DNA from: JTS-RE9 sp964649195
GTDB lineage: Bacteria; Planctomycetota; Phycisphaerae; Phycisphaerales; Phycisphaeraceae
Assembly: GCA_964649195.1 (NCBI GenBank)
Contig: CAZYPK010000113.1
Coordinates: 1 to 17,753 of the forward strand
Direction: 5' to 3'
Length of the DNA stretch: 17,753 nt
Shown piece after piece: positions 6,371 through 13,539 of this stretch. A program made the position numbers and the translations under genes. The notes beneath the pieces are model-generated. The model worked only from the letters and a program-made list of their open reading frames with translations, was not told where the DNA came from and did no database searches. Numbering within the stretch: position 1 is the stretch's first letter; each line of letters starts with the position of its first letter.

Positions 6371-7441
6371 TCAGCCGCGCATCGCCGCCACGTTCAAGGC
6401 CGGCAGCGCCGCGTGGGTCGAAAGCAGCAGCGCCTCCGTCTCCTCCCAGCCGATGCAGGCGTCGGTGATCGAAACGCCATGCTGCAATGTTGCGGGATCA
6501 TCACCCAGCTTCTGCTGGCCCGGCAGCAGGTTGCCTTCGAGCATCAGCCCGATGATCGCGTCATTGCCCGCCAGGCGCTGCTCGATCACATTGCGCCAGA
6601 CGATGCCCTGATTCTTGTAGTCCTTGTTCGAATTGCCGTGGCTGCAATCGACGATGACCCGCGGCGACAGGCCCAGGGCGGAGAGTTTGTCGGAGGCCTC
6701 CTTGAGGCTTTCGGGCGAGAAGTTGGGGCCGCTGCGCCCGCCGCGCACGATGAGATGGCCCCAGGGATTGCCCATCGTGTTGACGATGCAGGTCTGGCCG
6801 TCGCCATCGATGCCCAGGAAGCTGTGCGGGGTCCGCGCCGCGATCATCGCATCGAGGGCGACCTGCAGATTGCCATCGGTCCCGTTCTTGTAGCCCACGG
6901 GCATCGACAGGCCGCTGGCCATCTGGCGATGGGTGGGCGACTCGGTTGTGCGGGCGCCGATGGAGGCGAGCGAAACCAGGTCGGCGATGTACTGCGGCGT
7001 GATCGGTTCGAGCATCTCCGTGGCGGTGGGCAGGCCCATCTCCGCCACCTCCAGCAGGATCGACCTTCCCAGGCGAAGGCCGGTGGCGATGTCGAAGGTG
7101 CCGTCCAGATGCGGATCGTTGATCAGCCCCTTCCAGCCGACCGTGGTGCGAGGCTTCTCGAAATAGACGCGCATGATCACATAGATGCGATCATGGATTT
7201 TTCGTGCCAGGGCTTGCAGGCGGCGGGCGTATTCCAGGCCCGCTTCGCGGTTGTGAATCGAGCAGGGACCGACCACCGCCATGATGCGGTGATCTTCGCC
7301 GTTGATGATCCGCTTGATGATCTCACGGGATTCGAAAACCGTTCGGTTGGCCGCCTCGCTCATGGGCAGCGCCTGCCCCAGGGCGTGCGGGGAGATGAGG
7401 GCGGTGGTGCTGCGAACATTGATGTTGATGGTCGGTTTCAT
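6371..7441 (-). CDS. aroG: Class I 3-deoxy-7-phosphoheptulonate (DAHP) synthase
   Basis: First enzyme of the shikimate pathway: condenses phosphoenolpyruvate and erythrose-4-phosphate to DAHP in the cytosol. The 356 residues align along the whole length with the E. coli AroF/G/H type (about 350). Visible are GPCSIH (58-63, metal Cys60), MRVYFEKPRTTVGWKGLINDP (90-110), GARTTES (162-168), GYKNGTDG (183-190), SHGNSNKD with metal His268, EGN with Glu302, and SITDACIGWE with Asp327. Pro149-Gln150 and Ser179 match positions of the Phe-feedback site in AroG, so inhibition by an aromatic amino acid is plausible; which one cannot be stated, and the symbol is by type only. A GTG at 7471 is in frame but lies upstream of the likely transcription start of a TACAAT box, so ATG 7441 is preferred. 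Confidence 0.95.
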   Translation of the reverse strand: MKPTININVRSTTALISPHALGQALPMSEAANRTVFESREIIKRIINGEDHRIMAVVGPCSIHNREAGLEYARRLQALARKIHDRIYVIMRVYFEKPRTTVGWKGLINDPHLDGTFDIATGLRLGRSILLEVAEMGLPTATEMLEPITPQYIADLVSLASIGARTTESPTHRQMASGLSMPVGYKNGTDGNLQVALDAMIAARTPHSFLGIDGDGQTCIVNTMGNPWGHLIVRGGRSGPNFSPESLKEASDKLSALGLSPRVIVDCSHGNSNKDYKNQGIVWRNVIEQRLAGNDAIIGLMLEGNLLPGQQKLGDDPATLQHGVSITDACIGWEETEALLLSTHAALPALNVAAMRG

Positions 7442-7474
7442 GGGCGGTGCATACTCAAAAAAGTCGAGCACAGC

Positions 7475-7544
7475 ATTGTAGCAGATCGAAGTCGGACGAG
7501 TGGTTTCCGTATGCTTTCGAGCCGCCGGACCATCCTGCTACACT
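7475..7544. promoter_or_regulatory. Divergent promoter region aroG / ribE
   Basis: The 109-bp gap holds two outward-facing -10-like boxes in similar settings. CTGCTACAAT faces left (box at 7480-7475, minus strand). CTGCTACACT faces right (box at 7539-7544), with a weak -35 TTTCGA at 7515-7520. The right-hand box would start transcription at about 7551, the A of the ribE ATG. No recognisable FMN riboswitch fits here. Confidence 0.45.
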
Positions 7545-7550
7545 TGGCTC

Positions 7551-8228
7551 ATGTTCACAGGCATCATCACCGCAAAGGGCGCGATTGTTTCGCATCAGGT
7601 CAATGACTTTGGCGTTCGCCTGCTGATTGATCCGGGCAGCCCCAGGGAATGGCCCTCCTTTCCCAAGGCTGGCGACAGCGTTGCCGTCAGCGGCTGCTGC
7701 CTGACTCATGCGCCAAGGCCGGGCGATGACGGCGGCCTGCTCGCCTTCGATGTGATCCGCGAATCGCTCGACAAGACCAGCCTCGGCCAACTGCCCCAGG
7801 GCAGCCGCGTCAACCTCGAACTCGCGCTCACGCCGACCACGGCAATGGGCGGCCACTTTGTGCAGGGCCACGTCGATGGCGCCGGGAGAATTTCGAAAGT
7901 TGTCGCAACGGAAAATGAATGGGCCGTCACCATCGAGGCGCCTGCGCCGCTGACGGATTATCTCGTGCCCAAGGGTTCGATCACGGTCGATGGTGTGAGC
8001 CTGACGCTGGCGGCGGTTGATCCTGCGCATCATTCATTCACTGTCGCGCTGATTCCCACGACGCTGAAACTCACCACGCTGGGCGACGCGAAAGAAGGCG
8101 ACATCGTCAACATCGAATGCGACATGTTTGCCAAGACGATCGTGCATGTCATGAGGCAGCGCGAGATCATGCAGGGCAAGACGGGAATGACAGTCGATGC
8201 GCTCAAGGCGGCGGGGTTTGTGGAGTGA
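7551..8228 (+). CDS. ribE: Riboflavin synthase alpha subunit
   Basis: Catalyses the last step of riboflavin synthesis, dismutation of two 6,7-dimethyl-8-ribityllumazine molecules into riboflavin and a pyrimidinedione. The 225 residues (family about 200-220) contain two tandem lumazine-binding barrels: 1 to about 97, beginning with the diagnostic MFTGII and including GDSVAVSGCCLT, and about 98-196, with MGGHFVQGHVDG, PKGSITVDGVSLTL and IPTTLKLTTL. ATG 7551 is fixed by the invariant MFTGI start. There is no Shine-Dalgarno sequence before it, and the nearest -10 box would give a nearly leaderless message. No other rib gene is adjacent, so the pathway is dispersed in this genome or at least in this region. 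Confidence 0.96.
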   Translation: MFTGIITAKGAIVSHQVNDFGVRLLIDPGSPREWPSFPKAGDSVAVSGCCLTHAPRPGDDGGLLAFDVIRESLDKTSLGQLPQGSRVNLELALTPTTAMGGHFVQGHVDGAGRISKVVATENEWAVTIEAPAPLTDYLVPKGSITVDGVSLTLAAVDPAHHSFTVALIPTTLKLTTLGDAKEGDIVNIECDMFAKTIVHVMRQREIMQGKTGMTVDALKAAGFVE

Positions 8229-8248
8229 GAGATTGTTGGGACAAGCAT

Positions 8249-8265
8249 CGGGCCGGCACGGCCCG
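8249..8265. terminator. GC-rich hairpin between convergent ribE and glnS
   Basis: CGGGCCG (8249-8255) and CGGCCCG (8259-8265) form a perfect 7-bp stem with a GCA loop in the 42-bp gap between two converging genes. There is no T-run on either side. It may be a Rho-independent-like or 3'-protecting hairpin acting in both directions. Confidence 0.4.
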
Positions 8266-8270
8266 GCTCG

Positions 8271-10031
8271 CTATTGCTTCTTCTCGATTTTCGCCCAGGT
8301 GTCCTTGAGCGTCACGGTGCGGTTGAAGATGAGTTTGTCTTCCGTCGAATCGGGATCGACATTGAAATACCCGTTGCGCTCAAACTGAAACACCTGGCCG
8401 GGCCTGGCACCCTTGGCGGCGGGTTCGAGTTTGCAGCCGGTGAGCAGCGTGACGGAGTTGGGGTTCAGGTTGTCGCGCCAGGTCTTGCCTTCCTCCACTT
8501 CCTCCGCGTTCTCCTTGATGAAGAGCGTGTCATACAGACGGACATCCGCATCGATGGCGTGGGCGGCGCTGACCCAGTGGAGCGTGCCTTTCACCTTGCG
8601 TTTGTCCGGGGCGTCGCCGCCGCGCGTGGCGGGATCGTAGGTGGCGCGGATTTCGGTGATGTCGCCCGCATCATCCTTCACGACGCCCGTGCAGCGGATG
8701 AAGTAGGCATAGCGCAGCCGGACTTCCGCGCCGGGGAACAGCCTGAAATACCTGGGCGGAGGCGTTTCCTTGAAGTCATCCTGTTCAATGTAAATCACCT
8801 TGGAAAACGCCACTTTCCGCGTGCCCGCCGCCGGGTCTTCGGGGTTGTTGATCGCATCGAGTTCATCGATGTGCCCTTCGGGATAATTTTCGATCACGAC
8901 CTTGAGCGGATGGAGCACGCCCATGATGCGCGGCGCGGTTTTGTTGAGGTCTTCGCGCAGGTGATGTTCGAGCCGGGCGAGTTCGATGGTGTTGCTTCGC
9001 CGGGCGACGCCGATGCCTTCGCAGAAGGCGCGCAGGGCGGCGGGCGTGTAGCCGCGGCGGCGCATGCCGGAGATGGTGGGCATGCGCGGATCGTCCCAGC
9101 CGTTGACGTATTTCTCTTTGACGAGTTCGAGCAGCTTGCGCTTGCTCATGACGGTGTAGGTGAGATTCAGGCGGGCGAACTCGTACTGGCGCGGACGGCG
9201 GGGGGGGAGCGGCGAACCCACGGACAGGAGTCCGTGGGCTTTGGTGATCTCATCGATGAACCAGTCGTAGAGCGGGCGGTGGTCTTCGAATTCGAGCGTG
9301 CAGATCGAGTGCGTGACGCCTTCGATCCAGTCGCTCTGGCCGTGGGCGTAGTCGTACATGGGATAGACGCACCACTTGTCGCCCACATGGGGATGGGATG
9401 CGTGCAGGATGCGGTACATGACCGGATCGCGCATGTTGAGATTGGGGGATGCCATGTCGATCCTGGCGCGAAGGACATGCGAGCCGTTGGGGAACTCGCC
9501 CCTGGTCATGCGCTCGAAGAGGTCGAGATTTTCTTCGACAGAACGATTGCGGTAGGGCGAGGGTGTGCCGGGTGTGATGAGCGTGCCGCGCGATCTGGTG
9601 ATCTCTTCGCCGGTGAGATCGCAGACATAAGCCTTGCCCGCCTTGATGAGCAGCACGGCCCATTCGTGAAGCTGCGGAAAATAGTCGGAGGCATGGAAGT
9701 AGTGCGTGCCCCAGTCGAAGCCGAGCCATTTCACATCTTCCTGAATCGATTCGATGTATTCGCGGTCTTCCCTGGTGGGGTTGGTGTCATCCATGCGCAG
9801 ATGACAGCGGGCGCCTTCTGGCGCGATGCTTCCGGGGGAGGCGTAATCACGGGCGATGCCGAAGTTCAGGTGAATGGACTTGGCGTGTCCGATGTGGAGG
9901 TAGCCGTTGGGCTCGGGGGGAAATCGCGTGACGATCTGCGTGTGCTTGCCGGAGGCGAGGTCACCATCGATGGCTTCGCGGATGAAATTGGTGGGCGTGG
10001 AGGAAGGGGCGTTTTCAGCGGGAGCGGTCAT
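8271..10031 (-). CDS. glnS: Glutaminyl-tRNA synthetase
   Basis: Class I synthetase that charges tRNA-Gln with glutamine directly. The 586 residues (E. coli 554) show FPPEPNGYLHIGHAKS with the HIGH motif at 46-49, LRMDDTNP (78-85), VMSKR (294-298, the KMSKS-type loop) and the C-terminal anticodon-binding barrels with GTLHWVSAAHA, QFERNGYF and FNRTVTLKDTWAKI, all typical of GlnRS rather than GluRS. ATG 10031 is chosen because CAGGAT lies upstream and the family N-terminus (TNFIREAIDGDLASG) begins soon after; an in-frame extension to 10133 runs into the repeat hairpin. Carrying GlnRS suggests the cell need not rely only on the GatCAB amidation route for Gln-tRNA; whether both exist is not visible here. 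Confidence 0.97.
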   Translation of the reverse strand: MTAPAENAPSSTPTNFIREAIDGDLASGKHTQIVTRFPPEPNGYLHIGHAKSIHLNFGIARDYASPGSIAPEGARCHLRMDDTNPTREDREYIESIQEDVKWLGFDWGTHYFHASDYFPQLHEWAVLLIKAGKAYVCDLTGEEITRSRGTLITPGTPSPYRNRSVEENLDLFERMTRGEFPNGSHVLRARIDMASPNLNMRDPVMYRILHASHPHVGDKWCVYPMYDYAHGQSDWIEGVTHSICTLEFEDHRPLYDWFIDEITKAHGLLSVGSPLPPRRPRQYEFARLNLTYTVMSKRKLLELVKEKYVNGWDDPRMPTISGMRRRGYTPAALRAFCEGIGVARRSNTIELARLEHHLREDLNKTAPRIMGVLHPLKVVIENYPEGHIDELDAINNPEDPAAGTRKVAFSKVIYIEQDDFKETPPPRYFRLFPGAEVRLRYAYFIRCTGVVKDDAGDITEIRATYDPATRGGDAPDKRKVKGTLHWVSAAHAIDADVRLYDTLFIKENAEEVEEGKTWRDNLNPNSVTLLTGCKLEPAAKGARPGQVFQFERNGYFNVDPDSTEDKLIFNRTVTLKDTWAKIEKKQ

Positions 10032-10091
10032 GGGTGAAAATCCTGGGCCGAGTTCCACCGGGCAGACCGGTGGTTTTCGGGGATTGTAATC

Positions 10092-10191
10092 GGTTCCGAG
10101 TTCCGGGTTCCGGGTTCCGAGTTGAAGACACATCCGTATGTTCCGTTCCTTGATTTGAAACTCGGAACTCGGAACTCGAAACTCGGAACTT
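10092..10191. repeat. Intergenic inverted repeat with TTCCGAG heptamer arms
   Basis: The left arm (about 10092-10126) is four 7-bp units: TTCCGAG, TTCCGGG, TTCCGGG, TTCCGAG. The right arm (about 10154-10191) is the reverse complement with units CTCGGAA, CTCGGAA, CTCGAAA and CTCGGAA. The loop is about 28 bases. The right arm runs into the TAA stop of the upstream minus-strand gene, so its message ends in a long hairpin before glnS starts. The repeat has the same architecture as the 1214-1330 element, with a different heptamer. Confidence 0.87.
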
Positions 10192-11704
10192 ACTCCTTCA
10201 ACCGCGGATCATCGAGATCGAGTTGGTACATGATCTGGTTGTAGTCGTAGCGCGGGGTCATCTGTTTGGCGCCGGAGATCAGGTCGGCATAGGTGCCTTC
10301 GAGGTAGATGATCCTGCCGCCTTGCTGGTCGAACATGGGGTGATGGCGCGGGTTGTAGAAGCTGTATTTGTCGTGGGTGATGATCTTGCGGGCTTTGCGG
10401 AAGGGGCCGTGCGGTGCGTCGGCCTCGACATACCAGACTTCACCCAGGGGACTGGCGCCGAAAAGTTCGAGCCAGATGGCGATGTATTTTTTGCGGTAGG
10501 CGTTGTAGTGGACGGTGCCGCCGTGCGCGGTGATGGATTTTTTTGACTCAACATCGCGCAGGTCGATCCATGCTTCCTCCGCTTTGATGTGATTGTTCCT
10601 GATCAGTTCCTTCTGTTGTTCTTCGCTGATGAAATTGGCGTTGCGCTTCCAGTTCCAGATCAGTTTGCCCTGGTCATCGCGGTCGAGCTGCGGATTGTAT
10701 TTGTCGTATTTCGCGCCGGGAACGAGACAGGTGAAGGCTTCATACTGCGTCAGGTCCTGCACGCTTTTGAAGTCGGCCTTGACGCGCAGCAGCGGGTAGG
10801 GAAACGCGAAATAGACATGATCCACGCCATCGACCTTCACATAAAACGGCTGCCCCTGCGGCACCGCGGTCAGATCGTTGGCCCACTGCGCGGTCTTCTC
10901 AAAAATTTCCTTCTCATCGTTGTAGATCATCATGCCTTGCTCAAGCCGTTCGCCCAGTGATTTCATGCGCGAATGCCGAGCCACCATCCGCTCGCGTCCC
11001 GCATCATCTTTCACCACCATGATGCCGTCGAGCCAGATCGGTCCGGGTTCGGATCGCGGCGCCATCTTTTTGCTGAAGCCTTCCGCATCGACGAAGTATT
11101 TCAGATTGACACCGACGCCGGGATCAAGCCCGCCATCCCTGGGCAGCAGCGAAGTGGCGCCGCTCATGTGGAACTGGCCCAGCGGATAGCTGTCGCGGTT
11201 GGTGTCGCCCCAGAACCAGTAAATCTTTCCCTGGTACATGGTGGTGAGGATGGAGTCCTGCCCGAGCACGCGCCCGTTGAGCACGGGATGTTCGATGGGC
11301 GCTTTGCGGCCCAGCAGAACGGTGTCGCGGTAGATGCCTTCGCCGGTGACGCGGTAGAGGCGGCGGGCGATGTTTTTGCGTTTGAGTTTGATCGTCGCGC
11401 TGCCGCCTGGCGTGATGCGGATGCGCTGGCCTCGCGAGCCAAAGCCGTCGGCCGGCACCTCGTAGCCGTGACTGAAAATGGTGAACCAGGTCTCGCGGTT
11501 CATGAAGCCCGGTTCATTGAACGCGATCAGGCCCGCCGAGTCGGTGTAAAACTGCACCTGATTGACGGTCTTGAGTTCCACCAGCGGAATGCCGCGACCG
11601 GTTTCCGCATCAACCACTTCGATGGCGAAAGGCTTGAGCGGTTCCGCAATCGCCGCTGTGGAAATGAAGGAAAAGGCGATGACGAACTGGAAGGATCGTT
11701 TCAT
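10190..11704 (-). CDS. Secreted beta-propeller-like protein of unknown function
   Basis: 504 residues. An N-terminal signal peptide (about 1-20: MKRSFQFVIAFSFISTAAIA, then EP) sends it across the inner membrane. Residues about 25-110 look like a carboxypeptidase-regulatory or other beta-sandwich domain (IEVVDAETGRGIPLVELKTVN...TIKLKR). The rest, about 130-500, has repeated WFWGDTN, GPIWLDGIM, YFAFPYP, IWLELFG and PMFDQQGGRIIYLEGTY-type strands that suggest a five-bladed propeller as in glycoside-hydrolase-like or DUF4185-like proteins. No catalytic residues can be assigned. ATG 11704 is chosen over ATG 11713 because the Lys-Arg signal-peptide start follows it. No ribosome site is visible. It may be exported and bind or cleave a carbohydrate; that is inference. 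Confidence 0.7.
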   Translation of the reverse strand: MKRSFQFVIAFSFISTAAIAEPLKPFAIEVVDAETGRGIPLVELKTVNQVQFYTDSAGLIAFNEPGFMNRETWFTIFSHGYEVPADGFGSRGQRIRITPGGSATIKLKRKNIARRLYRVTGEGIYRDTVLLGRKAPIEHPVLNGRVLGQDSILTTMYQGKIYWFWGDTNRDSYPLGQFHMSGATSLLPRDGGLDPGVGVNLKYFVDAEGFSKKMAPRSEPGPIWLDGIMVVKDDAGRERMVARHSRMKSLGERLEQGMMIYNDEKEIFEKTAQWANDLTAVPQGQPFYVKVDGVDHVYFAFPYPLLRVKADFKSVQDLTQYEAFTCLVPGAKYDKYNPQLDRDDQGKLIWNWKRNANFISEEQQKELIRNNHIKAEEAWIDLRDVESKKSITAHGGTVHYNAYRKKYIAIWLELFGASPLGEVWYVEADAPHGPFRKARKIITHDKYSFYNPRHHPMFDQQGGRIIYLEGTYADLISGAKQMTPRYDYNQIMYQLDLDDPRLKE

Positions 11705-11722
11705 GAAAAGCATGATAACCGT

Positions 11723-11861
11723 TTATTGATGGTTACTTTGGTAAAGACCGCAAGCCCGATGGCGAGTCCGCGAGCCGTCGGGGTATTCCGGATCGATACC
11801 CCAAGGGTTCGGCGGACCTCACCCTTGGGCTTGCGGTTTTTCTTAAAGTGACCATCAATAA
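11723..11861. repeat. 139-bp near-palindrome (long hairpin element)
   Basis: The outermost bases TTATTGATGG (11723-11732) match CCATCAATAA (11852-11861). An inner core ACCGCAAGCCC (11747-11757) matches GGGCTTGCGGT (11827-11837). The tip GGGGTAT (11780-11786) matches ATACCCC (11796-11802) around a 9-base loop with TCCGGA. Arms of about 64 and 66 bases agree at roughly three quarters of positions. It sits between deoC and the secreted-protein gene, both minus strand, and ends 18 bases before the latter's start. There is no coding sequence inside. It may be a MITE-like element or a large transcribed hairpin. Confidence 0.88.
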
Positions 11862-11870
11862 TCGATTTTC

Positions 11871-12575
11871 CTAATACCCCTCGCCGCCCGCGCCTGCGCC
11901 CTTGATGATCGCCACACCCGCCGAGCAGCCCAGGCGGTCGGCGCCGGCGTCGATCATCCGTTTCGCATCGTCACAGGAGCGGATGCCGCCGGAGGCTTTG
12001 ATGTGGATGCCGCCCGAATGCTTTCGCATCAGCGAGACCGCCTCCACCGTCGCGCCGCCTGCGGGGTGAAACCCGGTGGAGGTCTTGATGAAGTCGCAGC
12101 CTGATTCGCGCACCGCCCGGCAGGCGGCTTCAATCCTCGCCTCAGCAGTCGCTTCATCGACATCCTTCATCAGCGCAGCCGACTCGACGATCACCTTGAT
12201 GATCACCTGCGGATTGGCGGCCCGGGCGGCTTTGACGATCTCCATGTATTCCGCTTTCGCCCCCGCAAAATCCCGCCTCATCAGCGTGGGCAGGTGGGCG
12301 ACAAAGTCAATCTCATCGGCGCCATCCTTCACCAGGCTGCTCGCCTCGATCGCCTTGACGGCGTTCTTCATCGCGCCCAGCGGAAAGCCCGCCACGGCAC
12401 ACGCCTTCACCGCCGAGCCGCGCAGTGCCGCGGCGACATCGGCGATGAAGCAGCCGTTCACACAGACCGAGGCGAAGCCGTGCTCGAGCGCTTCCGAAAC
12501 CGCCTTCTGCACCTCGATTCGCATGGCCTCGGCTTTGAGAATGGTGTGATCGATGCGTGATGCGAGGGTGTTCAT
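11871..12575 (-). CDS. deoC: Deoxyribose-phosphate aldolase
   Basis: Class I aldolase that splits 2-deoxyribose-5-phosphate into acetaldehyde and glyceraldehyde-3-phosphate in deoxynucleoside breakdown. The 234 residues show the whole family pattern: SRIDHTILKAEA (6-17), CAVAGFPLG (59-67), EIDFV with Asp90, IIKVIVES (125-132), FIKTSTGFHPAG with Schiff-base Lys164, IKASGGIR with Lys193, and the phosphate loop GADRLGCSAG (211-220). The ATG overlaps the upstream stop as ATGA, and GGAG lies 9 bases before it, so it is translationally coupled to the upstream hydrolase gene. The same frame stays open to 12845, but that part is antiparallel reading of the hydrolase gene. It ends in a Gly-rich tail. 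Confidence 0.96.
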   Translation of the reverse strand: MNTLASRIDHTILKAEAMRIEVQKAVSEALEHGFASVCVNGCFIADVAAALRGSAVKACAVAGFPLGAMKNAVKAIEASSLVKDGADEIDFVAHLPTLMRRDFAGAKAEYMEIVKAARAANPQVIIKVIVESAALMKDVDEATAEARIEAACRAVRESGCDFIKTSTGFHPAGGATVEAVSLMRKHSGGIHIKASGGIRSCDDAKRMIDAGADRLGCSAGVAIIKGAGAGGEGY

Positions 12576-13468
12576 GCGAGGGTCTCCAGAAACGAGGCGA
12601 TGGCCGAGGCGTATTGATCGGCGAAGGCGGTGGGCAGGTTGCCGTGCGTTCCCCCGGCAATCACGACCATCGTGCCGCGCGCCGCCGCGGCGGTGACTTC
12701 CCTGGCCGACGCCAGCGGGCTGATGGTGTCCGCATCGCCGTTGATCATCAGCAGGGGGCAGGCCAGTCGCTGGGCGTAGCCGACACGATCGAAGCTCTTG
12801 CGCGTGATGCCCAGCCAGAAGGAAAGATGCCGGCCGGTGAGCCAAAGGAACGGATAAACCGGCCAGCCGCGCTCCTTCAGATAGCCCGCGATCGTCTCCA
12901 TCGGCCAGCGATAGCCGCCTTCGCAGATCACCCCGGCCACGCGACAGCGGTGGCCATCGGTGCGCTCCTGTTCGTGCGCCGCCACGATCATCGAGATGCC
13001 CGCGCCCATCGAATGCCCCATCAGCACCACGGGTGAACCGTCATCGACCTCGTTGATCACCTGCATCAGATCCTCCGGCTCCCTGGCGGTGAGCGTGGTT
13101 TTTTTCGCGGTGGAATCGCCGTGGCCGCGCAGGTCGTAAAGCACCACGCGCGAGGCCATCGGCGTCAGGGCGGGCAGGCGGATCAGGGAGCCGTAGCGGC
13201 TGTCCGCCAGGCCGTGCGACACGATGATCGTCGGCCCGCCCGCCCGCCGGCCCTTCACGATCCATGCCGGCGACTGCGTGCCATCGACAAAGCGGAAGGA
13301 CCGTTCCTCGGCCTCGAATCCCAGCTCGGCGGGATCGGTGGGCCGGCGATGGGCCAGCATCACGCCATAGGTCAGGCGTTTGGGCTGCTGCATGTGGTGA
13401 ATCAGCGACAGCGTGCCCGCGACGACGATCACGATCAGCGCGACGATGAAAAGAATCAGCAGGCCCAT
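12572..13468 (-). CDS. Membrane-anchored alpha/beta hydrolase
   Basis: 298 residues with an N-terminal membrane segment (about 3-22) followed by a serine hydrolase of the lysophospholipase / S33-aminopeptidase-like type. Motifs: VSHGLADSRYGS (83-94, oxyanion region), YDLRGHGDS (111-119), GHSMG with nucleophile Ser153, NGDADTISP with acid Asp247 (or Asp245), and GGTHG with His275. The substrate is not known. Its stop overlaps the deoC start (ATGA), so the two are one unit. That does not prove a shared pathway but makes a role in ester or nucleoside-derived metabolism worth testing. The gene is divergent from the deaminase gene, with 71 bases between. No clear ribosome site is seen before ATG 13468. 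Confidence 0.85.
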   Translation of the reverse strand: MGLLILFIVALIVIVVAGTLSLIHHMQQPKRLTYGVMLAHRRPTDPAELGFEAEERSFRFVDGTQSPAWIVKGRRAGGPTIIVSHGLADSRYGSLIRLPALTPMASRVVLYDLRGHGDSTAKKTTLTAREPEDLMQVINEVDDGSPVVLMGHSMGAGISMIVAAHEQERTDGHRCRVAGVICEGGYRWPMETIAGYLKERGWPVYPFLWLTGRHLSFWLGITRKSFDRVGYAQRLACPLLMINGDADTISPLASAREVTAAAARGTMVVIAGGTHGNLPTAFADQYASAIASFLETLA

Positions 13469-13472
13469 GAGT

Positions 13473-13488
13473 GTGATAAGGTAATCAC
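13473..13488. promoter_or_regulatory. Dyad in the divergent gap (GTGAT-N6-ATCAC)
   Basis: A 5-bp perfect dyad with a 6-base spacer, followed by another GTGATC at 13494-13499, lies in the 71-bp gap between the divergent hydrolase-deoC unit and the deaminase gene. The position suits an operator shared by both. It is short enough to be chance. Confidence 0.3.
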
Positions 13489-13539
13489 TCGTTGTGATCC
13501 GTGCCTGATGCCCGCCAACCGAATGTTCAGGAGTTCAAC

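Noticed and set aside
7442..7550. FMN riboswitch before ribE
   Set aside because: The gap is only 109 bp, shared with a divergent gene, and no RFN-like conserved helices were seen; the likely transcript start is at the ATG.
8249..8265. Canonical intrinsic terminator
   Set aside because: The stem is good but no T-run follows on either strand, so it is listed only as a possible hairpin.
8274..10037. Long open frame opposite glnS
   Set aside because: It covers nearly the whole glnS gene antisense, has a low-complexity Val/Gly/Asp/Phe-rich composition and no known motif; GC-rich codon bias makes such mirror frames common.
11723..11861. Insertion sequence with terminal inverted repeats
   Set aside because: There is no transposase frame inside 139 bp; at most a non-autonomous element.
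12576..12845. N-terminal extension of deoC
   Set aside because: The frame is open, but the region is the 3' end of the hydrolase gene, and the ATG at 12575 has a good ribosome site and the family start.
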